NCBI GenBank assembly: GCA_004352715.1
Contig: SCFE01000045.1
Span: 1,175,126 to 1,239,125, forward strand
Length of the DNA stretch: 64,000 nt
Direction of reading: 5' to 3'
Source of the DNA: Hofstenia miamia
Lineage: Eukaryota; Xenacoelomorpha; Acoela
Notes under the pieces: generated by a model
Database searches by the model: none
The model's input: the letters and a program-made list of their open reading frames with translations, nothing else
Told to the model about the DNA's origin: nothing
Made by a program: the position numbers and the translations under genes
In this document: piece by piece, positions 45,126 through 56,819 of the stretch
Layout of the letters: every line of letters begins with the position of its first letter
Position numbering within the stretch: position 1 is the stretch's first letter

Positions 45126-45479
45126 TATGCAATTGAATTTTATGAAATTGTAATAATATGCACTTATAATATGCTCTTAAAATATGCCAGTAAATGCTTG
45201 TATATGGTATTTAAATATGCCCTTATGCACTTATGCATTTATCCTAAGCCTGATTATCAGAAACTATCTTATGTATTTGGGAATCTCATAAGCATGCCAT
45301 TTTCTCTAATTTGCTTCAATAGATGGCACACGGCAATTATAAAAAGTACAGTTAATTTCAATATATTAAATTTATTAAGACCAGTTTTTAGCTATTCCTT
45401 AGGAAAAAAGAGATATGGACAACATTTTGTCGGAAATGTTGACCTATTTTTTATGAAAATTTTACTATGTTATTCTTAT

Positions 45480-45690
45480 TAAGTACTATACATAGACTTA
45501 GTAATCTTAATTACAACAGTCTTAAAATTACTAAGATTATTATTTAAATTGATACTTAGTAAACTTACTAATAAATATTCTTAGGATTATTAAGAGTGTT
45601 GTAGAATGCTATGGCTTAGTAAGTTTAATAAGTTTGTTATAGTATAAGGATAAAAATAGTAAGATTAGTATTATTTTTTAACCTGGGACT
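45480..45690. repeat. iterated CTTAGTAA/TTACTAAG motif cluster
   Basis: Short direct and inverted variants of CTTAGTAA, CTTACTAA and ACTAAGATT recur about eight times in 200 bases directly after the hAT element. It resembles the inner part of a decayed foldback repeat. Confidence 0.4.
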
Positions 45691-45699
45691 ACAAGTGCA

Positions 45700-46500
45700 C
45701 CTGAAGCAAAACTTTTTAAATTTACCTGCAACATCGAAAATCTTACTTCTTGGGCCGTTAGCTTCTAGGAAAGTACAGAATTCAAAATCCTAGTTCATCA
45801 CTACTTGCAAAGCAATATTTGCTGTTCTTGCAGTTGCATTAGTTGAGATTTCATGAAAAACTTTGAAAAAAATTCAATATTCATTATTCATTAAAATAAT
45901 TAAAGTATCTGAAAAGATATTGCTGTTTTGGTCTATAAGACAATTTTTTTAAAAATTTAAAAAACAATTGAAGACACTTAAGTTTATTTAGGAATTTTTA
46001 CTTTCATTTGCAATAAACTTTGGATAAAAAGCTTTCATTGCATTTTAAAAAAATACTTAAATTAGATTCCTCTGCAATTAAAACAAACAGCACAATGCTG
46101 GACGGGGTCAGTACAGGACCAGAAACAAATTTTCAATTTCAACTGCGCTTTTTATTGCACATATATTGATCTTCTTCTAAATATATTATTTTGTGCTTGT
46201 TTAATAGCATTTTGTGTTCTACTTCATTTGAAATTTAAACGTGGATGCATTCAAAATTATATGTGACTTGTTGGGCCAGGCATTGGCGATAAAACCAAGC
46301 ATAAATGCTATCTCCTTTGCCTGAATGGCTCAGTTTTTTGAGATGTTGAAAATTGGTGTTAAAAAATAGTTTTTATATTCTAGTTGCCCCCCCACATAAA
46401 AATCTGCCGGTTTGCTATTGATTTTACGTGAAGCTAAAAGCCTTCTTGAACAGCAATCACGTGATTGGCTGACAGGCGCATGGAATGAATATGACACATT
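45700..46500. other. no gene seen; should contain the piggyBac left end
   Basis: AT-rich. A short C-run and CTGCCGG near 46387-46412 could be the worn left terminus of the piggyBac element, but I cannot align it confidently with the clear right end. Confidence 0.35.
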
Positions 46501-46503
46501 TCA

Positions 46504-48180
46504 TTGCATTCGAGCGCGCAAGTGCAAGAAGAACGACAAGCTGCGCCAACATTCTTTCTACTTGTTGAGGAACACGATGCTCCTCTTGATGAGAGCGATG
46601 ACGAAGAAGAGGATATCGAGGGAGATGAAGTTGATGAGCAAGAAAGTGAGGAAGATGAGAGCGCAGAAGAAAATCCTGTCGATTCCGAAAGCAGTGATGA
46701 AGAACCCACTAAATATTTCCGGGGTCGTGATGGGTCTAAGTGGATCAAATTCCTCCTTCAACAGGAAAAAGAAATGCCACCAACATTCTTCGAGAGAAGC
46801 AACCTAAGCCAGCCAGGCAAACTGAACAACGCACGATAGAAAGCACTTTTGCTCTATTTGTCACTGATAACATGCTGGGAAAAATTGTGAAATGGACAAA
46901 CAAATCAGCAGAAATGCACGTAGAACAGGAGACAAGACAAGGAAACAAGAGCGGGCTCATGGAAAGAGGGAGAGATACGGATCTGATTGAACTCAAAGCC
47001 TTCATTGGCTGCCTCCTTTTCATCGGTATTTCTAAGCCGAGACACGAAAGTTTAGAGCAGCTTTGGAACAGTGAGATAGGTAGACCGCTTTTTCGAGCCA
47101 CTTTCTTTGTAAAGCTTTCAAATGCTCATGTGCTTCATTTGCTTTGATAACAAAGACTCTCGTCAAGAAAGAGGAGAACGTGACAAACTTGCTGCTTTTC
47201 CTCATATTTGGGAACTCTTCTTGTCAAAATGCAGGCAAAGCAAATTTCGTGTGTGCATGCTTATGAAGCCAGACAAACATGGTCAAAAATATGTATTACA
47301 TCTGATTCTTCAACGGTTTACGTGCAAAATGCCCAGATCTATTTGGGTAAGACTGAATACTTGCCTAAAGTGGGATTGGCCCAGCGTGTTGTGCAGGACC
47401 TTTCTCGGCCTTTGGAAGGCTCCGGACGGAATATTATTTGTGATAATTTTTTCACAAGCATTCCCCTCGCTCAAAGCATTTTGCAAAAGAAACTAACAAT
47501 TCTTGGAACTATTCGAAGCAACAAACGGCAGTTACCATCCGAATTTAGCAAGGACAAACGCCGTGAACAAAACAGTACTGCATTTAGATTCAGTGATCGA
47601 ATGTCTGTTTGTTCCTATGTGCCGAAAAAAGGAGCAGCCGTAAATATTCTCTCAACGATGCCACCTGACAATCAAATATCTGAAAGAGAAGACCGAAAAC
47701 CCAACGTTATCCTTGCATACAACAAAAGCAAAGGTGCTGTTGACAGGGTCGATCAGGCCATGCACGGCTACTGTTGCTCGCGCCAAACCAGAAAATGGCC
47801 AACAAGACTTTGGTTCAATATGATCGACTTGCCTGCATGAAACGCCTTCGTAATTTGGACGAGTCACAACCTACAATGCATGGACAGAAAGCTGAATCGG
47901 CTACGTCTCTTCCTTTTCGAACTGAGTAAGAATATTATGATCCCAAGCGACGCGCTCAAAATCCAAGACTTCCTCTCCAATTACAACACGTTATGGAGCA
48001 GGCGGTAGTCCAACATGTCGAAAAAGCCCGTGAAAGAATTCCATCCCAATCATCAATGGCTACGAGGGGGGCTGCTACATTTGTGAGTCATATAAACACA
48101 CTCGAACGGCTTGTTCATCCTGCAAAAGATTTGTGTGTAAGGAACATTTGCAAGCATTCGTCAAGTGTTCAGAGTGCTAA
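46504..48180 (+). pseudogene. piggyBac transposase pseudogene with intact C-terminal cysteine-rich domain
   Basis: Frames in order: an acidic N-terminus (LDESDDEEEDIEGDEVDEQE; 46504-46740), PPSTGKRNATNILREK, TFALFVTDNMLGKIVKWTN, FIGCLLFIGI, FDNKDSRQERGERDKLA. Then, after a small in-element deletion, FRVCMLMKPDKHGQKY; next YLGKTEYLPKVGLAQRVVQD, NIICDNFFTSIPL (Asp at 47442), AYNKSKGAVDRVDQ (Asp at 47742), NAFVIWTSHN. It closes with the finger CYIC-x10-CSSCKRFVCKEHL and KCSEC before TAA at 48178. At least four frame changes are needed. The block with the first catalytic Asp (between SKCRQ and SKFRV, near 47235) is missing. The element is inactive but recent enough to read. Confidence 0.88.
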
Positions 48181-48383
48181 GCTATGTGACGCTTATTGCT
48201 GTTTCTGTAAGTTTTGTATCACTCGTGTAAGGTTATACACGTGTATACAGTCCGTAAAGAAGCCTTTTTATGTTTTAATAATTCATTTAAATTGCCTGTT
48301 AGCAACTTACCTTCACATATATTCAATATAATGAAAAGAAACAGCTTTTTATGCATCAGACAAAGCGTCTGTATCCGCACTGA

Positions 48384-48421
48384 AAGTGTTACAAATCTGA
48401 CCGGCACAGCTGGCGGGTTAA
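48384..48421. repeat. piggyBac right terminus and TTAA target
   Basis: The sequence ...CCGGCACAGCTGGCGGG is followed directly by TTAA (48418-48421). Read inward from the TTAA on minus it starts CCCGCCAGCTGTGCCGG. piggyBac elements have a CCC start next to TTAA, so this is the likely right end, 240 bases after the transposase stop. Confidence 0.6.
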
Positions 48422-48424
48422 TAA

Positions 48425-49500
48425 AAAGCTCTGAAAATAAAGTTTTCAAAAATCTTTAAGGTTTAAAAATGTTTAGAGAATCTTTGAAAATTTTGTAAAC
48501 GTCTTTCAAAGAACTTTAAGTTTTTTCAATTCATATCAAAACAAAAACATAGATATTGAGCAATATTCAAGACTGAAGCCATAGCAAATGTTTCAAGAGC
48601 TCTAATAATTTTATTTTTGTTTATTTTTTTAGGAATTACTTCATTTGTTTATTGTGAAGGTTTTGTGTAACATTTCGCCTAATTATTTCTATAACCTTCT
48701 TACCAAAATAATCTGTGTGCGCACCTGAATAACTGTATGTTAATTAACACTAGTAGTATGATTGCTTCCGCACATAGCATCAGCAAATATTCTTATTATT
48801 TTGCTTTGAATAACAATATTTTCACTACATAAATTTATAAATCTCTTTATAGAATCGAATCTTGATGAGAAATTCAACCAACGATGTGTTGTACTTTTAA
48901 TATGCTACTAGAATCTTCATTGTGGAATTCCGACCAAATAGAGCAGATGTTTGCTTTAGGATTTTAGGATTATAATTGAATAAAAATGTTGAAACATTGC
49001 TGAAAAATATTTTGCAAAAGACGATTTTTTTATATTGCTTTGTAATAAATTCGATATACTTTAAGATAATTTAGGATACTCTATTCTCCTTTAAAATTAA
49101 TGAAATTACAGATCCTTAAAGAGTATAAATTTCTATCTTAAAAGATCTTTAAAGAACTAAGTTTCCTGTTAAAAATAAATAATTGATGATCATTATTTTA
49201 AGTTTTTAGTAGCATATATGTTTCTTTATCATATTAAGACTTTATAAATAGCTACATTTAGCAAATATTTCAAATATTTATAAATATTCCCCATGACATT
49301 ATTTAATGTATAAAATAGTAGCAATTTCAAAGGGAATGAAAGCATTGATTGCATGCATAGAATTTCTCTTTCCATGGACATTGAAATTATGCTTTATTAT
49401 GTGATGAAATTTGCATCACTTCATTTTAATCTGATAATTTCTTGCCGGTATAGTCAAAAGTGATGATGATGAGGCTAAGCTTTAGCTTATAAGAATATTC
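48425..49500. other. no gene; AAGATCTTTAAAG-type imperfect repeats
   Basis: Motifs such as AATCTTTAAGGTTTAA (about 48449) and AGATCTTTAAAGAACTAAG (about 49143) recur at both ends of this stretch in related forms. It may be a worn foldback element, not demonstrated. Confidence 0.3.
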
Positions 49501-49509
49501 AATTTGCAG

Positions 49510-49627
49510 GTCATTTGGTGGAGCCATTGCTTGCGTCACTGACTGTGATTTTCAATTTCCCATCAAGTTGGATGAGACTGTGACTGAAAGGGGAAAAACG
49601 GAGGCATTGATGATAAAAAATCCATAA
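49510..49627 (+). CDS. candidate orphan terminal exon, unrecognised
   Basis: After a good acceptor (ttcaatttgcag), one frame stays open for 38 codons of ordinary composition: SFGGAIACVTDCDFQFPIKL, ending KTEALMIKNP and TAA at 49625. Base composition is markedly richer in G and C than the flanks. I recognise no family, and no partner exon is seen upstream within the window. It could be a pseudogene piece. Confidence 0.3.
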
Positions 49628-49639
49628 ACCCAACTTAGC

Positions 49640-52600
49640 TTGCGGAACATTTTTTAAGATACATATGTTTTGTAACGCATTTGGCTAAAAATTAAGGTTA
49701 CCTTTGAATAACTAAGATCTATTAGAAAAAAGCGATGGACGGGAATATGATTTTTGATTTCCTATTCTGTCCACAATGTTCGTGCTACGACCAATTCGAA
49801 CTAAGATTCTCTTTCGTCATCTAATAGAAGTAAATTAACTCGTTTGTAATAATCAGTAGATCTGGTTCAATGTTTTCTTTTCTATTAGAGATGTCTAAAA
49901 AACAATTTTCAAGCAATTTTCAAGCTAGTTTTTATTTTAGAAGACCTCTTTATAATATATGGCTTTATTACTTATACATCAGTGAGATTTAATAAAGAGC
50001 AGATTTCGTATGGATTACTTTCATTTGGTTGATAAATTCCTAAAACTATGGGACTCTAAAAGAAAAACTGACAGTGATATGTTTTTGGTAAATCCAGATT
50101 ATGATGTGTAATTATTAAGAGAATTTAAATCATTTTGACAAATTCGAGATTTTCAAAGAAAACGTGTTAATCTTTTCAACAACCTCAGGCACAGCTGTAC
50201 GCTTTAAAGAGAAATTTTCAACATTTTATTAAAGTACGAGTATGTTTCCCAAGAGCACAGATACCCTAGTATTTTCAAAATTGCTAATAGGCTTTGAGAA
50301 AATTCTTTGTAAATGTGCAAAAAACGTTTTGGCCTTTAAAACGGACGCTAGGCTGTTTAACGTTACAAACAAATGTTTTCTTATTGTATTTTGGATATAT
50401 GTAGCAATTGCATAATTTTACATTTTCATAAATTCAATAATTATATTTGCAAATGAATGACGTCTTTAAATTCGCCACTAGAGGGATACAAAATTTAGTG
50501 ACAAAAACGTCACCCATGACCCGAGCCATGACCCGACTTGGGATAGAATTGAACTGAACCATTCTTTCTTCTAATATTAGTGTTTAGAATATAATAAAAA
50601 TCAAATCTTTTTTCTACATTTTAATTCATTGAGACAGTTTGTGAAAATGAAATAATCGTTTGAATCGTTGTAGAAATTTAAGCTTTGACCAGGGTTGGAA
50701 TCAAGTCAAACGTTATGACCCACGACCCTATCTCTGCTTTGAGTTCATTAGTGACCATTTAGATGTATATTGCAAAATACATACATTTGAATAGAAATTT
50801 TTTTGAATAATGACTAAAATTTTACATTTATTAATAAAACGACGTACATTTTGGGTTATTAATTAAAATATGTATTAAAAGCAATTTTGATACAATTAAA
50901 TTTATTTCTTTCTTAATTATAATGCTTGGCATCAGCTTAAACTTAAATCATTCAGCTCGTTTGAAAAGTGTTGTTCATAGCTACAAATCTTGTCGGTGAC
51001 TAATTTTGGAGTGTGTACTTCAAATTACAAAATTGATTATGAGCACTCTATGGGGTCAAAGAACATATTGCAAGAGTCTACGTGAAAAATAAATTTGGCA
51101 TAAGGCAAACAAATTAGTACTTTTATAATCAAAATATAAATGTGCTTATTGATTTTTAAATTTTGCTATGCTTACTTTGGTCTCCGTAAAATCAGTATTG
51201 TTAAGGAGTCTTGCCTGGAAAACATATACAATGAAATAACGGAGCATTCGATTTTCGCAATGATAGAACGAAAACGGAATTTTTTACAAATTTGAATCAC
51301 AGCCTCACTCATCATCATTACCCATTTATTTTCTATTTATTGTGACCAAGACAGAACACCTAGCTCAATTCGATTTTGAACACGCTGGTTGACAAATACA
51401 ACCAAACAAAATGACAATCTAAAAAGTTTAATGATTTATGGAACGAAAATTGAGCTTCGAATCAAAAGATTTTATTAAAGATGGTACAGCCGTTTTCTTG
51501 CTTTAATACAATTTCAATGTATTAGATTATCTTAAAGAGCCTGTGGTTCCGTTTTACAGTTAAAACCGTTTATCCACATTTACAAAGAGTTTTCTCCAAG
51601 CCTATATCTAATTTCAAAATCTTGGGGAATGAGTAGGCCTCTTGGGGAACATACTTTAATGAAAATTTCTATGAAAGTGTCTTTGAAAAAGATGTATATT
51701 CTTTTTTCTATCCCTAATGTTCATGTATTTATAAGATTTTGAGCCCATGGAGGCAACAAAAAAGTTGTCTGTTTCTTGATATCTGCAAAGATATCCCAAC
51801 TCCATTGAGGCGTGAAAATTGTTCAATAATCACTAGGTTGATTAGGGTTAAGCAAATACCTGTCTCACGTAGCTTCCAATTTTTCTACACGTTGAAATTC
51901 AAACATGTCGCCCTTTAGAAATTAAAAACATAGAATAGTAGAAAACAAAGCTAAAATATACAAAGCAATCAAAATTCCAAACATTAACTTTGCTCAATTG
52001 CTTGAGCGTATGACAATTAACAAAAGTGCATGCCCCGAAAAACGGAAAAAGAGCTTTTAAAACATGTTCTAAGAAAGTTTATTGCAAAACTAAGTCTTTT
52101 CCATCATTTTTCGGCCTTTAAAACATGGTTCGTGGTCACTTAAGTCCTAGGTCATAATACTGATGTGTCATGTGAGTTATCTGTGCTGTATGTCACAATA
52201 TAAATATTTCTATTCACATTTAATTCATATGGAGATCCCCACACAATCCCCGTCTGTATAGAAATACCTGAGAAATCCCCGCTTGCATGAAATGTAATTG
52301 AAAATAATAATAAATAATAAATAATACGAATTTTCTTCGTCACAATTTCATTAGATTCAATCGGTGTTGAATTGCATAAAATAAATATTTGCTATCCTAT
52401 CAATTATTGATTGCATTTTGAAGATTGTTTTTGAGTGATTAGTCAATAAATTCAATAGGTGACTAATGATATCAAATTGTAACCCTTTCACATGTAATTG
52501 ACTGAATTTTCTTATGCATATTGCAGTGCATCTATATGTATTTAAATAATTACTAGATCATTCAACTTATTTCCATTTTGAGCATGTACAATAAATATAT

Positions 52601-52680
52601 TTTATCATACGTCTAGGGCAAATGTAATATATATTTCTATAATAATTAATATCATTATTACTATTATTATTATTACATCG
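49640..52680. other. about 3 kb without a recognisable gene
   Basis: AT-rich. A short direct repeat, CATGACCCGAG/CATGACCCGAC, lies at 50515-50535. An isolated CAGGGTTGGAA lies at about 50690. No motif-bearing frame was seen. Confidence 0.45.
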
Positions 52681-52699
52681 TCAACACTTTTATCGTCTT

Positions 52700-54690
52700 A
52701 ACAAAGAAAACGCAACTGAAGCTCTCCTGCTCATATCAAAAACTCTCTCAGTTCTACATTAGACCCTGTCACTAGTCCTACTTATTCACCATTCTCAGAA
52801 GAAACTCCATCATACACTCCTCTTTATGAAAAAAACTCCAGATCGTCTCCACCTTCTCCTCATTGATATTAATCATTCAGACGACGTCATCCAGAAAATC
52901 GCTCACCTCAACCACAAAATGTCCGTCAACAACACAATCATCTCAAGCCTTGTTTATCTGAAAATCTATCAAGCTCAGAACAAACTCTCTCATTGTTGAA
53001 AACAGTATCCTGAAGTATGTCTGTTGCCACAATCTTTTTCAGATCAAACAACACCAATTCATTTCCTGGTCACAACTTTCATCAACTTTCTCAGAAGATC
53101 CAGAATTATCCTACAACTCACATAAACTCCGTTTTCATAAATACAGGCCTTATTGATGCAATCAAATCTAACGACATCAGACAATTTCAACGAACATTAA
53201 TCATCTTGTATCTTTAATCCATCGAAAATTTACTCCGCGGTTCATCTATTTCCTAGAAATTACTCCAGTCTGTAAACATTCTGCTCTACAAGAATCATGT
53301 CATCACTATATTTAATGAAGCCTTATCACGTCTATCTACTAATAAATTCAATGTTATTCCAGTTTTCAAAAGCTTTCTGAATTTACCACGAAGTATCACC
53401 TCCAACCACTTCACCCGGGATGGACCACTTATTTCTGAAAGGAATTGCTCATATCACTTTCGTCTTAAATTAATACTTTCAACCTCGCCTAATTTCCACT
53501 CTTCATTTCAAATTCCAAATTTCATCTCTCTAAGAGCTGTCAATTCTTCAAATCGTCGAACTCTTCTTCTGAAGCCTCCTTCATCTGAATTATTCTGAAA
53601 CTGTACAGAGAAAAGGTAAATTTTACTATATATAATTTAGTTATCTATGTAATGTTACAAAATATACCTCTATATATTATATAAATCCGTATCTAAATGC
53701 TTCAAAACATCCCCATTTAACATATTATGCATATACAGTTAAATTCAGTACCCTTCTTTTTAATCATCTTAATAACTATTTTTATTCCAAAAGATTACTT
53801 CTTTCAGGAGATATTAAACTCAACCAAGGACTAATTCTAGAGGAATTGCAATTAGAAAATAAACTAAAAAAATTACTGTAATTTGTTTAATCCTGACTGA
53901 TATTATTATGACATTTTCAACAAAACCGATTAGGTGGCGGGCTCATGATTCTAGCTCCAAAGTGTTTAAAACCGGTACGTAAATTAGAATATGAATTAAA
54001 ACACAATATATTTGAATCACTCTGGATAGAAATTAGAAATTATATCATTTGAAAATAAATGCCATAAAAACTGATTAATATCACATACAATCCCAAAAAG
54101 AATTATCATATTGACTATTTAAAATTTAGGGCAAATGAAATTTCCGAAATAAGTGATCTCTATACTATTCTATAAATATATTTGGTGACTTTAATATAAA
54201 TTATTTCAATAATCTTGAAAAAAAATCGTTAAAAGAATTTTGCGCAACATACGATTTTCATTGTGTAAATACTGACTGTCCTACACGACATATAGCAATT
54301 TAATTGATTACTTCCTAACAAATTCAGACTTGCTTTTTGATTCCTTCATGTTTGAATCATTCAGTGACCATGCTATTTGCATATACATAAGTAATATAAC
54401 TACAAAAGCCAATAAATTTAAAATAATTTATGCAAGAGACTATCTAAATTATTCAGACGAAATAATGGAAACGCTTTTGAAAAACATATCGTTCAACAAT
54501 ATATACACATTAAAATCTGGATCTTGCATGATTAATGATACTTCAAAAGAAATTTGCAATGCAGTTAATAAAGCGGCACCAATTAAGTACCGCAAAGTAA
54601 AATTTAAAGAATCCTCATGGGTATTACTATTGTTATGCAACCCATCCCCAAGTATTTCTGTGAATAACACAGTGAATTAGTGAGCATAAG
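52700..54690 (+). mobile_element. 5' half of a LINE: ORF1-like region, 2A-like motif and endonuclease, decayed
   Basis: A CT-rich, less AT-biased region at 52700-53620 encodes ORF1-like scraps (RSPQPQNVRQQHNHLKPCLS, SSEQTLSLLKTV, FVTTFINF-type). At 53786-53833 lies RLLLSGDIKLNQGL. Then endonuclease blocks follow: GGGLMILAPK, LESLWIEI-like FESLWIEIRN, IFGDFNINYF (54181), LIDYFLTNSD and FESFSDHAICI with the catalytic SDH at 54363-54371. The end is NKAAPIKYRKVKFKESSW, the start of the endonuclease-RT linker. Several frames are needed. The reverse transcriptase half is absent, unlike the usual 5'-truncated LINE. Confidence 0.75.
53786..53833 (+). other. degenerate 2A-like peptide motif in a LINE
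   Basis: SKRLLLSGDIKLNQGL is close to the LLLSGD(I/V)ExNPGP form of 2A ribosome-skipping peptides reported in several non-LTR retrotransposons. The essential NPGP reads NQGL and the Glu reads Lys, so this copy should not skip. It precedes the endonuclease domain, where 2A-like sequences are known in CR1-type elements. Confidence 0.55.
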
Positions 54691-54699
54691 TCTGTTTTC

Positions 54700-55128
54700 A
54701 ACATTAAGGGACAATCTCATATATGGGGCAATTCCGAAATAACAAAATTTATGTATTTCAAAGGTAATGCTTACCATCCCTAACTTTTAGCAAATTATGT
54801 TATTCATTCAACACACACATATAATATATATATATAAAATTACATTAGGTTTTCACAAATGATAAATAGTCATTTTGTTGGTGCAATGGAACACTAATAA
54901 TTTTGCACATTTTCCAAAGTATGACTAAATTGGATATAGTTTTGAATGTATCCAATAATTTTTTGAATATTGTACCCAAGAGAATTTGTTAGGAGGGAGA
55001 AATTCAGGTTGCAATTTACAATTTATTTATTACAAATTAGTAAGCGCAGTATTTAAAATTAAATGAATGTAACCTTCTTAGAGAACAATCACCAAGGGCG
55101 CCACAGCTTTTTCTATGAAGAAGGGAAC

Positions 55129-55130
<2 letters not shown>
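54700..55130. other. no gene seen
   Basis: AT-rich spacer after the truncated LINE. Confidence 0.4.

Positions 55131-55166
<36 letters not shown>
55131..55166. repeat. (TA)n microsatellite
   Basis: About 17 TA units, directly bordering the CCGCTAAGTAC repeat element. Confidence 0.9.
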
Positions 55167-55168
<2 letters not shown>

Positions 55169-56815
55169 ACCGCTAAGTACGCCAAAAGTACATTTATACA
55201 ACCGCTAAGTACTTTTTGCAAATTTATATTACCGCTAAGTACATACAAATAGTTTTTTTATAATACCTTCAAGCACAAACCATTTCAAATCGTAGGAAAT
55301 ATATTTAAACAGATTGTATAACAATGAATTTGATTAAATATTACAAAACAGCTTGTTTGGCACTATTTATTTTTCAAAAATATATATCTTATGTTAATTA
55401 CATATTAAAAAATTATGCTGTTTGTAAGCTGATTTTACAGCAAAACTGAAACCCAATGTAATAAATTGATTGACAGAATAAGAGATTCTAAAACCATCTA
55501 GCTAGCATGCTGACTATACAAAAATTGAAATTTTTTTAATGAAGATTACTTTTTCCATTAGATTTTTTTACATTAAATGTATTAATCATGACATTCATTT
55601 GAGATTTATGTATTTCTAAAATTTCAGATGACTTGCTATGGTGAATGATATAATGAATAGTTGCTGTTTGGTCAGTATTTTCCGATTTGTTTAAATGGAT
55701 TAAAAAAAATTGCATAAAGGTTATCCAAGATTTTTTATGCTGTCGGAGGAAAATCTTTTCATTATATTCATTAGGAAAATGTCTTTTAAACTCAAATAGT
55801 CTTGGAATTTCTTAAAATGTTTAATGGTTTATAACTCACAAACTAGGTAAGACATCCCAAATTTGAAAAAACTTCAGGATAGGAAAATGTCTCCTCTTTC
55901 ATTTACGGTTTAAATACTTCTGTGAGCTTGATATCTCTGTTAAAGCGTGCTTTTGCACAAAATCTGAAGTCATTTGCGTCTTCAATAATATGCGCTCTGA
56001 ATTCCGGTTTAGGTGGCCTAATCATATAAAAAGAAACACTTGAGTTTAGTTGTTGCTAACATAACCCTTAGACCTACTGATTACTTGAGCGGCAGCCATG
56101 GTAATAAATCCGAATTTTCATAGAAAATAGTTCATTTCAGGTACTTCAAGTACAAGAAATATTTAACATTACACGTTTTGGAATTCATCAATAGATATGT
56201 ATGTCTGGCGATTTCCAAAATTCCTAATTGTCCTAATGAAAATTGTTTAGAAGTGTGGGAAAAATTGCTAGTCCTTTCTTTTTGAAACAACACCGGAAGG
56301 TTTAACATTCATTTATATTTTAACGGTTATTAATTAAAATTCCAACTGGTTTTGCTAATGGCAAACATAATTTGGTTTATCATTAAATTCAATCTCTTAG
56401 GAATCCAAAATTGAAAGATTTCACTATCAAGTTCAGCTTTTTTAAAATAAAATGATTCATTAAAATGTGAAGTTGCATAATATAGAAAATAGCGCAAAAA
56501 CAACTGCAATTGACATAATTTTATGACAGAAAATATATTAATATGTATACATGAAGCACACTTGAATATTTCATGCACTAAATAACTAACTGCTTTAGCT
56601 TTGCAATGACTGAACGAATTATTTTTATTGGTTCACATAGCCTTTCATAACTACTTTCCAAACCATAGTTAAGACAGTGTAAAGGAAGAGCCATTGGGTT
56701 GCATGTGAACAAATGCCCTAGATATCAACGTAATAAAGCAGTAGTTTGTATTTTCTTAGGAATGTACCATTTTATTAAGGACTTTAAATAAATGCGTACT
56801 CAGCGGTAATATAAA
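55167..56815. repeat. possible 1.6-kb element with CCGCTAAGTAC subterminal repeats
   Basis: CCGCTAAGTAC occurs three times at the left (55170, 55202, 55232; spacing 32 and 30). It occurs once inverted at the right (GTACTCAGCGG, 56794), where the flanking TTTATATTACCGC is also mirrored. This arrangement of repeated motifs inside one end and an inverted copy at the other suggests a DNA transposon. Internal frames (for example 56578-56330 minus) are not recognised and no target duplication was found. Confidence 0.45.
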
Positions 56816-56819
56816 AGAT

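Larger units (their letters stand above)
44336..45252. mobile_element. non-autonomous hAT element, 917 bp, with perfect 8-bp target duplication
   Basis: The 8-base ATTATCAG at 44328-44335 recurs at 45253-45260, flanking the element exactly. The left end is CAAGCTTAGGAATCATATGC and the reversed right end CAGGCTTAGGATAAATGCAT. The outer 11 bases match except for one. Inside both ends TATGCACTTA and TATGCNNTTA motifs repeat several times, as expected for transposase-binding subterminal repeats. An 8-bp duplication with short YA-G ends is diagnostic of the hAT superfamily. A BED-finger fragment lies inside, and a second foldback (44771-44827 with 45064-45125) lies in the middle. Confidence 0.9.

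Noticed and set aside
46434-46748. Ser-rich minus frame of 104 codons
   Set aside because: Antisense shadow of the acidic Asp/Glu-rich piggyBac N-terminus on the + strand.
46745-47101. 118-codon minus frame
   Set aside because: Antisense to recognised piggyBac transposase blocks.
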